Origin: Agelaius tricolor
Lineage: Eukaryota > Chordata > Aves > Passeriformes > Icteridae
DNA: 64,000 nt
Assembly (NCBI GenBank): GCA_023055355.1
Contig: JALJCS010000034.1
Span: 944,001 to 1,008,000 of the forward strand
Direction of reading: 5' to 3'
Under the pieces are notes generated by a model. The model ran no database searches, was not told the origin of the DNA, and saw only the letters and a list, made by a program, of their open reading frames with translations. Numbering within the stretch: the first letter of the stretch is position 1; every line of letters begins with the position of its first letter. A program made the position numbers and the translations under genes. Below are positions 23,851 through 33,429 of this stretch, in pieces.

Positions 23851-25398
23851 ATCTCAGACACACTGAGGATTGTCAGAAGAGCATTAATAAACTGTTAAAC
23901 AATCTGTAATTTATTACAGCTCTGGAATTTGTTTTCATACAGGCAGATCCAAGCCAGCATAAATTCAGATAAGGAAGCACGTATTATGTTACCTTGCACA
24001 CTACACTCTGTTACAGATGAGAGTATTTTATGTAGGTCAGGCACTGCTTCCCTGGAGCCAGAGAAAAAGCCATAAGGAAATCAGAGCAGTGTCAGGCCTT
24101 ATTTCAGTGATCCAGCATACTCCAAAATTTCAATTATGCAGAGATTGTGTCTCTCTGGCCTTGTCTACCAACATACCAACATCAACTCCTCCAAGGCTAA
24201 GTGCTGCAGCCCAGACAGGAGACATCTCATGATGCAAACCCAGAGACAACTCCTTGCACTCATGAGGAAACAATAATGTTTTGTCAGTTGGAAAAAGAAC
24301 AGAAAAACCAAAGTGATGGTAATTTTCAACTCATTGCAACACTGAGCTGCAAAATAAGTTTTTGGGAGCAGAAGGCAGCTCTCTGGCCCTTACAGTGAGA
24401 AGAACAACGTTATTAAAAGAAGCAGTCTTGCATTTCTCTCTCCCTTTCCTTGAAAAAGTGAAAGAGGGAGAGAGAAAGCTGAAAGAGGGTCTGTGCTTCA
24501 CTCTGGCTGAAAAACCTCTTTATCTCTAACAGGCGGAACAAAAAGAATTTCAAGAAGCCAGAAATAAAAATGAGTATTTTGTGTTCTATCTTGCTGTCTC
24601 AGGAGATAATTATCTATTCTTACAGTAAGTACCCTTTTTTTTGCTATTGTACAATGGTATGCTTATATCCTGGCAGCTAAAAGGCTCAAAACACAATGTT
24701 ACCTCTCCCTTACCTTTCCTAGCAGGGCTCAGAATTGATTTTTATAACACACCACCCCATTTTTCACTACCATTATCTACCTAGGAATTCAACCCTTATC
24801 AAAAACCTGAGAGATTCTCAAAGAGAACAGAAAGGTGTTAAACTGTGAAGAGATACAGAAAGAAGTACACAACTCACACACAATACTGCATTATAGTAAA
24901 CAGGTGAAGAGTGTACAATGGAAAAAGAAAATATATGCACTCACAATATATTCACATTATGAATACCTTAATTCCCTTCTGTCTGGAAGGCAGCATAAAT
25001 GCCCCTATATTCTACTTTGCTCCACAGTGATTTTGCTAATTTAAATAAACCAAGTAATCTAGAAAGGTTTTTCTCATCACACCTGTGATAAACTGTTCTT
25101 ACTGAGTCTGGGACCACAGGTAAGCAGGGAAATTTAGCTATCAACTCTGCAAAACTCTGTTGAAAGAACAATCCCAAATTCTACACATCTACCCTTGTCC
25201 CAGATTAAGTTCTGTAAAGAGAGCTATTGCTCTTTTTTCCCTCCTCTCTCCTCAAATAAATGTACATGTCTGCAGAGCTGTGGATCTCCTTTCCATGCCA
25301 TCATCCATGGTTTGGACTGCTTTCCCCCTCTGCAATAAGAAGTAAGCTATATTTTAAATGTAAGCCACCAGTATGGGCTAATTGTTTTCCTTCCTTAC
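23851..25398 (-). other. GALNT18 intron, expected exon(s) not found (part 2)
   Basis: This stretch lies directly downstream, in transcript sense, of the exon at 25399. The next exon should begin with a VWQCGG-like motif and include a WMDE block. No matching sequence was found here. Confidence 0.5.
24433..24477 (+). other. Polypyrimidine/polypurine hairpin
   Basis: A 13-bp perfect inverted repeat (24433-24445 with 24465-24477) whose arms are pure CT and pure AG. A few more pairs can form toward the loop. It could fold as a hairpin or triplex-type structure, with no function assigned. Confidence 0.7.
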
Positions 25399-25513
25399 CC
25401 TGATTCCAAGCTCCACATTCTCTCCTCCATATACTTCCATGCCTTCATCCAGCAATCCAATCTCTTGGAAGTATTCTCTGTCCACTATGAAGCATCCAAG
25501 CAGTGCAGGACTT
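25399..25513 (-). CDS. GALNT18: GALNT18 exon with Gal/GalNAc-T motif
   Basis: A 115-nt exon. The acceptor is ttcttccag, and one base (A) completes the Arg codon begun in the exon at 28249. Then 38 codons end at a phase 0 donor, AGG|gtaagg. The peptide reads SPALLGCFIVDREYFQEIG, then LLDEGMEVYGGENVELGIR. This is the Gal/GalNAc-T motif of the catalytic domain; the GGEN core that shapes the acceptor and UDP-GalNAc side is intact. GALNT10-type relatives have a different sequence here (GGEQ), so the T8/T9/T17/T18 branch is supported, and T18 is the closest recalled match. The next exon in the transcript should start with VWQCGG but was not located. Confidence 0.94.
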
Positions 25514-26920
25514 CTGGAAGAATAAATCATCAGCAACCAAAATTAGCAGATAAATTATGAAGAATTTTATTTTTCAGGCACAGACTGTATTTATCATTGC
25601 TAGGTAAAATGATGCAGCAAAACAGATTCTTAAGAAAGTATTTCTCAAAGAGCTTTATTGAGCCTTGCCTTCTGACATTCCTAATTCTAAAGTGAAATGA
25701 GCACCATTGAAGGAAATTAGAGTCAAATTATTGAACATAAATATTCACCAGAGCAGTAAGGATTTCAGTGCTAGTAGTGTGAGATCCAGGTGCCCCAGTT
25801 TTGTTTCTGGGGCACCAGCCAGTGTAGCCTCTGTCCTTGCTAAGTCCTCAAGGCTCTTGCCTGTGACAATTGCAAATGATGTGCAGTTCTGTGTGTTTAG
25901 CCAGGTTCAGCTAGAGCTAAAAACTTGTGTCTGTAAGCTTACCTAAAGAAAGAGATTATTTCTTGAATAGGACCATCCAGATACATTTTTTTAATACAGA
26001 ATCAAGCAAAGCCTGCCTTTACCAGCATAACATTAGTCCATTATCCTGAGCCAAACCTAAACAAATCACATAGCTTTACTGGATCAGTAAACTCTACTTA
26101 TGTCATGGTGGGAACCAACCAATTTTTGCTACACAGAGCAAATTTTAGTCAGGTAAGAGTTCAGCCACAGAGGGTACAATTTCACCTTATGAGTAGAGAA
26201 GGATACAGAGTCATTTAGCCTTTTCATTTTTCTCCTACCTTATAATCCACAATTGCAAGAAATAAATATGTCTTTTCAGATTATTATGCTGGCACTCTGG
26301 TAATGACAAGATATTAATTAGCAGTACAGAAGAAATCACCCAGCTTTTATGGAGAACACTCAAGCTACAGCTAGTGGACACATCTGCTTTCAAACAGATC
26401 ATAGGCTGTCTTAATCACAAATTCTACAGTTCTACAGAAATCTATATATTAATGCCTCCAAGTGCTATAGTACCCGTTTTATAACAATGAAAGACCATCT
26501 TTGATGTATTTATTAATGAAGAAAATAGCAGTTAACATCAATACAAAACTTATGCTTCATTTATGATAGGTCCTTTTGCCTTTGTTGTTGTTTTTAAGTG
26601 TTTCTCAGTGCACCTGCTTCCCTTTGCTATAATTCTAAAAGAATAATGGAGGCAGATAGAAACCATCCATCAAGACACATGGCTTTGTTTGTTGGTGTGC
26701 TTGTTTTAATTATCCAACACACACATGCAGCATATTGCACTGAATTAAAAAATGTGCCAGGGAAAGAGCTAGGGAACAAACCTGAAATTCATAAAGTACA
26801 TGCACTGCCCAGTCCTCATGTGGAACAGAGTTTGGGGGTAAAATGGAAAAGTCATTACTTTGTGTTTCACTACTCTTAATTTTAAAAATCATAATGGTTA
26901 CTCTGTATAATTAATCACAG
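25514..26920 (-). other. GALNT18 intron, nothing recognised
   Basis: AT-rich sequence between two GALNT18 exons. The plus-strand frame at 26598-26879 has no recognisable domain. Confidence 0.55.
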
Positions 26921-27318
26921 GATCATAGAATGGCTTGGGCTGGAAAGGACTTGAAAGATCATCTCATTCCAAGCCCCAGCCATGAGCAGGTACATCTTCA
27001 AACAGATGAGGTTGCTCAGAGCCCCCCATTCAGCCTGGCTTTGAACACCTCCATGAATGGACATCCATAACCTCCCTGGCAACCTGTTCCAGTGCCTCAC
27101 CACACTCACAGAGAGAATTTCATCTCAATATCTAACATAACCCTGCCTTCTGTCAGTTTAGAGCTGTTCCCTCTTGCCCTATCACTACCTACTTTTGTCC
27201 CTTACCAGTTTTCTTGGAATCACCATTTAGGTACTGGAAGGTGCTGTAAACCTCCCTGGAGCCTTTTCTTCTCCAGGCTGGACAACCCAAACTCTCTCAA
27301 CCTGTCTTCACAGGAACA
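26921..27318 (-). mobile_element. CR1 LINE 3' end
   Basis: A typical CR1 3' terminus on the minus strand: 'atcatagaatggcttgggct', 'aagatcatctcattccaagc', 'ctggctttgaacacctccat', 'cctccctggcaacctgttcc', 'ccttttcttctccaggctgg'. It is the longest unbroken CR1 in the window, about 400 bp and 5'-truncated. Confidence 0.93.
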
Positions 27319-28248
27319 TTTTTATAGTGTCAACAGAGTTCATTAACAGCAATAACTATTTCTAATGCTGTGGAAATTAACCCCTTTTCACGTTTGTCTT
27401 TGGCAAACCTGTTAATTTTTATCTCCTGCTTTCCAATTCTAGGTTCTGTTCATAGGTCAGTGCAGTTCAGAGGGTGCTAAACTGACAGAACCTGAGAAAA
27501 GTGCCTGCCCGCCAAGATAGCTGCTGGATGAAAAACAGCTGCCAGTGCTGTTTGAGGTTCTGCTTTCAGGAGGTAAGAACAGCATTCACACTTCCTTTCT
27601 GCAGGGAGCTGGAGCACAGGTACCAGTGCCCTCCTTGGAATGAATGTGTGTCTACAAGCAAGGCCTGTACTCTCAGCAGAGCTGCTCAGTGGGTTCAGAG
27701 GGTACTACTCCCCTCCCTGAGACAAAGGGATTGTTCTGTACCAGGCTGACAACACTCTGGACATGGGAACAAAGTGCAGACCCAGACTGTCTCAAAGCAA
27801 GGACCCAATGCAGCCTTTGCTCACAGTGTCACTGACCAGACATTAACTCCTGGGACACAGCACAGCTGTGCACCTATGTGACAACACTATAAAGAACACA
27901 GCTGTCAGGTCAGCTCTGCTTATGCAATGTAACTGCAAAGAAAATTCCATTTCTGGCCCGTAAGCACTAAATTAGCAGGCAAGACATTTGGAGAACAGAG
28001 TGCTGCAGAGCAGCCCTGCCTACCATTCCACTTGGGCAGGAAACCTGTTTAAAAAGATCTACTGAAAACAAAAGTTTCCTTTAAAAACATCTACTGAAAA
28101 CAGGAGTTTTCTTGATGACTGTGTAGGCATCAAGGACATTTAAGTATTTGAAGTTTACAGTCAGTAAAACCTATCACACAGCTGAGCCCACTTGCCCCCT
28201 GTCACACCCAGGAGAGCTTTTAGACACTGTAATTTAGTTATTTATTAC
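27319..28248 (-). other. GALNT18 intron, nothing recognised except a small duplication
   Basis: Unique-looking intron leading to the exon at 28249. Open frames at 27501-27835 plus show no domain. Confidence 0.5.
28048..28111 (+). repeat. Two-copy 32-bp tandem duplication
   Basis: Units 28048-28079 and 28080-28111 differ at only a few positions. Each contains the shared core ATCTACTGAAAACA. It is a local duplication about 140 bp from the GALNT18 donor site. Confidence 0.9.
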
Positions 28249-28446
28249 CTTATTGGAGCAGTTGTGTTCTCCAGTTTCCACCAGGACTTAGGAGGGTTCA
28301 GATACCTGCACCACAGCTCCCAGTCAAAGCCTTGTGCTGAGAGGGGATACTCCTCTATTTCAAAATTATCATACTTAATGTTATCGAATGATGGAGAAAT
28401 TACTCTTTTCCTGTTTTCTTTTATCCTGGTGAGCACTGGTTCAGCC
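28249..28446 (-). CDS. GALNT18: GALNT18 catalytic-domain exon
   Basis: A 198-nt exon: one base completing a Trp codon (family sequence ...GW|AEPVL), 65 codons, and two bases of an Arg codon. The acceptor is tttttttag|GGCTGAA and the donor is ATAAG|gtaataa. The peptide contains AEPVLTRIKENRKRVISPSF, DNIKYDNFEIEEYPLSAQ, GFDWELWCRY, and LNPPKSWWKLENTTAPI. It is part of the GT-A fold catalytic domain, around residues 310-375 of a roughly 600-residue enzyme, between the DxH metal site (not in the window) and the Gal/GalNAc-T motif in the next exon. GFDWEL is the family's conserved (F)xW segment. The recalled GALNT18 sequence matches almost throughout. The upstream exon was not found up to 64000, implying an intron longer than 35 kb, which is plausible because GALNT18 has very long introns in other vertebrates. 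Confidence 0.94.
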
Positions 28447-28499
28447 CTAAAAAAACAGAAATACACTGTTAAGATTACACCAATGCAAGCATAGCACTG

Positions 28500-28562
28500 A
28501 TGGAAATCATGGAGTAGTTTGGTTTGGAAGGAGCCCTTAAAGAGTATTTAGTCCACCACCAA
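28500..28562 (-). mobile_element. CR1 LINE scrap
   Basis: The short segment 'gtttggtttggaaggagccc' followed by 'aaagagtatttagtccacca' is a decayed version of the CR1 3' end. Too short for subfamily assignment. Confidence 0.55.
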
Positions 28563-29413
28563 ATAAACAATACAGCAGCTAATGCTGTATTTTTCAGAAG
28601 GAGCAAAGTCTAAAGCTGTTACCCATTCAGAGCCCTTTCTGCCCCAAAATAATACACTGCAACATATTCTCTAAGAGGCTCTGTTGTTAACCTTGATTTG
28701 AGCTGGTGGATGGAAGAAATGAGTATCTGCATATCATAGAGCATTTATACCCTTGCTACCCAGTAATGACAACTTCAGGCTCGCAACACTATCAAGGACA
28801 TCAGGAGCAGAGTTAATAATAGATCTATCCTAGAGACAGAAGCTCTTGCCATTTTACCTCACTTTTACTTAAGGAGCAAGGGAGATATTAAATCCAGACT
28901 GAACACGGTAAAACACATTATTTTAGTTATGTTTACTTTTGCAGAGTGGCCAAAATAACCAAAATAACGCTTCTTGGTTTACACTGTAGAATGTAAAAGA
29001 AACATAATATTTTTTAATGAAGATACATTCACCCTCATGGGCAAAGGGCTACATTACTGGAGGAGATTTTTAATGTGCAGCTCTCTAATATGATTTAACT
29101 ACCTTGTAATTAGATCAGCAGATTACTCAAACCATAAAAATGTATCTAGATCATCTTACACAGCACAAACACATTTTTCCTGCTCGTTATTAAGTATATG
29201 AGATAAGTGAAACAATTATCCCTCACACATCAGGTTCACAAGCAGGGTTAACCCTCACCTCCCTGAAAGTGCTCAGCAGAGTATTTTTGCCAGCCTCGGA
29301 GACTGACAAGCATAAATGTATGTACACATGTACAGCATATACAGATATATATACAAGTACTTGAAAAATAATATGCATATATATAAAACCACAAGCAGAA
29401 AGGAAAGTATTAC
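28563..29413 (-). other. Intron between exon and CpG island, nothing recognised
   Basis: AT-rich sequence with a TA-rich patch near 29340-29385. No exon or repeat was identified. Confidence 0.5.
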
Positions 29414-29618
29414 CTCACACCTCACCCCGCGCCACAGCCAAAAGCAAAGGAGCCGCAAGGGGAAGCAGCACGGGCGGGCCGTAAACAACCCCTCAGAGAC
29501 GTTCTCCTCTTAAAACACGAAACATAACTTTCCTGAGAAACAGGACGGAAGAAGCACCTGCCAGCCGCACGCGTTCCCAGACAACAAAGACCCACCAAGC
29601 TGCCGGAGCCCGCCAGCA

Positions 29619-29627
29619 CCTTCCGGC
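29619..29627 (-). promoter_or_regulatory. ETS-like site in CpG island
   Basis: CCTTCCGGC on the plus strand gives GCCGGAAGG on the minus strand, a good ETS-family core within the CpG island. Confidence 0.5.
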
Positions 29628-29839
29628 AGGCGTGAGGAACGGGGCCCCGGCCACACCCTCACAGTCGAGCAGCACTGAGCAAAGGAGCTAAAAAGCCTCT
29701 AAAAGGGACGGAACGCCGCCCGCTCACAGCTGCCGCCCACCCCCGCAGAAGTCCTCAAAAGAACGAGGAACAGCTGCGCCCCACAGCTCCCCACCCTGCT
29801 GAGGATTTCTGAGGGCGGGCACCCGTGAGGGGAGGGCTC

Positions 29840-29873
29840 TTCCCGCCCTCAGAGGCCTGAAAACGGGCGGGAA
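29840..29873. promoter_or_regulatory. Paired E2F-like sites in inverted repeat
   Basis: TTCCCGCC at 29840-29847 and GGCGGGAA at 29866-29873 are inverted copies within a 10-bp palindrome (29839-29848 with 29865-29874, 16-bp spacer). Both fit the E2F consensus TTSSCGC in either orientation. Confidence 0.55.
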
Positions 29874-29947
29874 GCCGTGAGGGGGCGGCGTTTCCGCCCT
29901 CAGCCTCGCCTCCGGGTCGGCGAACAGATGGACACGGACCGGCGGAG

Positions 29948-29957
29948 ACTTCCGGGT
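29948..29957 (-). promoter_or_regulatory. ETS/GABPA site in CpG island
   Basis: ACTTCCGGGT reads ACCCGGAAGT on the minus strand, a near-ideal GABPA-type motif. Such sites sit close to transcription starts in TATA-less CpG promoters. Confidence 0.6.
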
Positions 29958-30150
29958 GTCTGCGCTTGGCAAGTTAATTTTTTTTGCTATCTTTTTGTGC
30001 GGTTTTTTCTGTGTGTTTGGATTTTTGTTTTGGTTTGTTTTTGAGTTTGGCCCCCAAAGCCTCCTCAGAGCCCTGCGGGGGGAGCCGGGTCCGTCCTGAC
30101 GGACGTGAGGGTGAACCAACCCTTCCGTGGGGTGCCTCCCTCAGACCCCA

Positions 30151-33055
30151 AACCAAAATAAAACACCCTCAGAAAGCCTTGTTAAACACAACAAACAGAA
30201 CGGTCTTTTAGGTGTTCTTAGAGTATTTCAGGAGAATCTTTTCCAATATTTCTCAAATATAAGAACTGTTCCTCAAATGGTAGAAGGCCAATCAGCACAA
30301 AAAAGTGGTTTAAAACCAAGTTGGCATCACTAGATTCTCAGTCTAAGTAAGCTCTGAGAAAATATAAAGAGAGCGATAACAATGATTTGCATTGCTTGTG
30401 CAAAGTCTGCTAGAACAAGTGTGAATGCGTTTCTTTGTTGTAGAAAACTGTTGAAATGGAACAGAGAAATACCATGGCAGCATTGGTGTGGAACTTAGGA
30501 AAGAAATGGGTTGATTTATAGAATGTGTGCAGGTGTTTATTCTGTGGGGTGTTTCGTAAAGCAAGTTATATTTATAAAGCATGAATTTTATTTTAAAAAC
30601 TTGAAGAAATGGGGAAAAGCAGAAACTGACAATCCGCTTTAAATCTAACGTAGCATCTCCAACACCAAATGCTATCTTATGCAATGTTTGCTTTCCTAAG
30701 TAATTTAACGAATACATTTTGACACGTGCTGTCTATTATCCATCTCCTGCACGTTTAATGACTGCTATATAGTTAGAAGTCTGGAGGATTCTAGGAAATT
30801 TCTTCTACATGGTTTACGAATCATCTTCCTTAAACCCCAATTGTCCCCATTTTCAGTCTGAACCTGCAGCAGTCTGTGGCAGTTTCATGGCAGAGTTGCT
30901 TTGTTGCAGTCTCACAGGCTCTCATCTTTAGTAAAAGGCAAGGAATTGGTTTGCATGTCCCATTTTTCTCTGATGGTGTTGCAAGCAAATCCTTTTTACT
31001 TCAGTCTGGCTGCTTTTCACATATTTAAAAATGTGCTCTTGCTTTTGATTGCTTCTCAAACATCTCTGTTAGTGTTTTACCCATTATATTCTGCATTTGT
31101 GATTTTTCTCCATTCAGACCCAGCTAACTTTACTTTTTAAAGGGGTAGTTTTATTCATGATGATTCCCAGCCAGATGTCATTTCCTGACCTAAGCATTCC
31201 CCAGCACCTCTTAGATTTCCCAGATATTAATGAAAGTACTATCTTGGTATATAAAACTGGCACTTGTTTCTAGCAGCTGAGGTATTAATGATAGATGGAG
31301 TAGGTTGTTTTACCCCAAGGCGTTGCTCTAATTCCAAATAAATGTGCGCTTTTCTTTTTTGTGCTGTCTCTTCACTTTTGCCCTGAGCTCCTGGTCCAGG
31401 TTCAGGAGAATGAGCTGCAGTGCTACACTGATAGATCGTTGTGTCTAACAGCAGATACAAGGAAGCTTTTAGTAACTCTAAAGCTTCCCTGTCGTTCAAG
31501 GCATCGTTTTCCTTGTATGTGTCCCAAACATGGGAAACACAGCTGGAAATACCAGTGTAGGAACATGGGAAGCTTCTGCCCAGCCGTTTAACCAGTTCAG
31601 TTTAGCTCTGTGCTGATGGAACTGTGAGATGTGTTTTCTTTGCATTCCTAATGAGCACAGAACAGAGGGGAAGGCTGCTAGTTTAAAGCAAAAAGCTTAT
31701 TTTTAAAAGTCTGTGGTAATTCCTCACTCTTAAAGAAGTTTACTGTGGTCTATGAGTGTGTGTGGAAAAAAGGTTTGGGTTGTTTGGGTTGTTTGTTTGT
31801 TTGTTTGTTTTTCTTTGCTTGCATGTTGCTGACCTAACATTCTACATAATTCCAGTGTGTTTTCAAAAGTTCTTGCTAGATTTGAAAAGTTTCCAGAGAA
31901 GAAATTGTCTGGTCTAGAGTATGAGTTTCATCTAACTGTAGAGGAAAGATCTTATGAAATTTGTAATACTCTCTCAGGTTCTGAAAAACCTTTAGATCAA
32001 TTTTATACTGATAACTGGGTTTAATACTCTGCTTTTCATTCACAAAACCAAAAACTTGGGTTAAAATTAATGTGTTGCAAAGTAGGTCTACCTCGGTTTA
32101 TTGGTTCTGTCAAAAACCTTACTGTGTACTAACAGATATGTAATGTCCTTTTGAAACCCTGTCCATGAATTCCATGTTGGAATCCCCTAGTTCAGGAAAG
32201 CCTTTTTGGGGAGTCTTGGTGAGACAATTTTGTGTGAAAGCTTAACGTGTAACCATTTCATCCCTCCAGTGTTACCTGTGCAGATCGGCAGTGGCATTGC
32301 ACTCTAGGTCTGCTGAATCCATTTCCTGTGCACAGAAACCACAGCAGTCACTTGTAGGTGGAGTAGGTCAGGAGTGTGGACATGGGCAGTGCAGGGGGTG
32401 GTGCCAAAAGGAGGAGAAGAAGAGAAATGAGGAATGTAAGGAACAGCTCTCTGGCTTTAGCTGTGGGTGTCCCTGAAGGCTGCTCGAGCAGTGCAGCCAC
32501 ACGTGAGGGAAAGGCTTTCCCTGCAGCCACAGCACCCAGGCCATCATCACACAGGAAACTTCCAAGCACTGCTGAACTTGGTTGTGTCAATGCCAAACTG
32601 CTGGATCGATTGATGGGCCAGAAGTGGCAGCTTGGGGAAATATTTGGCCATCCTCTAAAGGAGAAAAGTGAGGGCATAAAACTGGCGGTGAGAGGGTGAT
32701 TGTCTGTTCATTAGAGACTGTGTGATGTAAGAGGTTTAAAAATGGCTTGTTCCTGAGTCAGTGGAGCTTCTCTGAGGCAATCTTCTCACACATGTTCTCT
32801 GGTGCTTTTTGGTATAAATGCAATTATTCTCCAATGCAGCATTCAGTTGGGCTGCAGGTTTTAGTATTGCTTAGGTAATCAGAGCTTTGAGAATGTATTT
32901 CTGGACTGGAGTAGATCTGCTGGCGTTGACATCTTTGAAAAGGTTGGCTGCTTGAAATTCAGTTTTGCCTGGGTGATCCTGCCATTTTCTAGAGAAAAGG
33001 AAAGTGTGATATTAGCCATTTTTAACATTTTGTTACAGAGTATTTATTATGAAAT
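30151..33055. other. No gene recognised
   Basis: Unique-looking sequence to the right of the CpG island, with a TTTG microsatellite. Open frames at 30343-30717 minus and 32348-32699 (both strands) have no identifiable domain. Formally it still lies in the upstream intron of GALNT18. Confidence 0.5.
31790..31811 (+). repeat. (TTTG)n microsatellite
   Basis: Five TTTG units, preceded by two degenerate TTGGGTTG-type units. Confidence 0.9.
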
Positions 33056-33429
33056 TGTGACCGTGTTCACAGGGGTTCTTGGATGAGGGAAGAGACGAGG
33101 ATCTGACTCCATGTTTCAGAAGGCTTGATTTATTGTTTTATGATATATATTACATTAAAACTGTACTTAAAGAATAGAAGACAAGGTTTCATCAGAAGGC
33201 TGGCTAAGAATAGAAAGGAATGATAACAAAGGCTTCTGTCTTGGACAGAGAGTCTGAGCCAGCTGACTGTGATTGGCCATTAATTAGAAACAACCACATG
33301 AGACCACCCACAGATTTACCTGTTGCATTCCACAGCAGCAGAGAATCATTGTTTACATTTTGCTCCTGAGGCCTCTCAGCTTCTCAGGAGGAAAAATCCT
33401 AAAGAAAGGGCTTTCCATAAAAGATGACA
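33056..33429 (-). mobile_element. Solo LTR, same ERV family (copy 3)
   Basis: Inverted relative to copies 1 and 2. On the plus strand it runs from TGTGACCGTGTTCACAGG to GATGACA. Read on the minus strand it has the family blocks: a start near TGTCATC, 'aggatttttcctcctgag', 'aatgattctctgctgctgtg', 'ttctattcttagccagcc', AATAAATCAAGCC, and a 'catggagtcagatcc' end. Its ends and middle are closer to the copy at 60235 than to copies 1 and 2, suggesting two subfamilies. The first few bases look trimmed, and no target duplication was read. Confidence 0.8.

Larger units (their letters stand above)
29414..30150. promoter_or_regulatory. CpG island, candidate (bidirectional) promoter
   Basis: About 740 bp with dense CpG and high GC, in sharp contrast to AT-rich flanks. 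It contains an ETS core on one side, E2F-like TTCCCGCC and GGCGGGAA sites, several GGGCGGG Sp1-type boxes, and no TATA box, as in housekeeping-type promoters. It lies about 1 kb upstream, in GALNT18 sense, of the exon at 28249. It cannot be the main GALNT18 promoter because N-terminal exons are upstream of that exon. Leftward, a possible first exon would end at a minus-strand donor GTGTGAG|gtaata (exon side 29414); its open frame does not join the GALNT18 frame. Rightward, several GT sites could serve. An alternative GALNT18 promoter, a non-coding RNA promoter, or an intronic retrogene remnant are all possible. Confidence 0.7.

Noticed and set aside
2104..28446. Assignment to GALNT8 instead of GALNT18
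   Set aside because: First considered because the branch is shared. The recalled human GALNT8 lectin domain differs strongly in the exons at 13222 and 2104, while GALNT18 matches closely, including the NVLRSL end.
28245..28466. 73-codon minus frame with its own ATG
   Set aside because: The ATG lies in the intron before the acceptor. The true coding part is the exon 28249-28446, entered by splicing.
29422..29675. Minus-strand open frames in the CpG island as a first coding exon of GALNT18
   Set aside because: They hit stops before the candidate donor or do not join the frame of the exon at 28446, and the peptide has no membrane anchor or family match.
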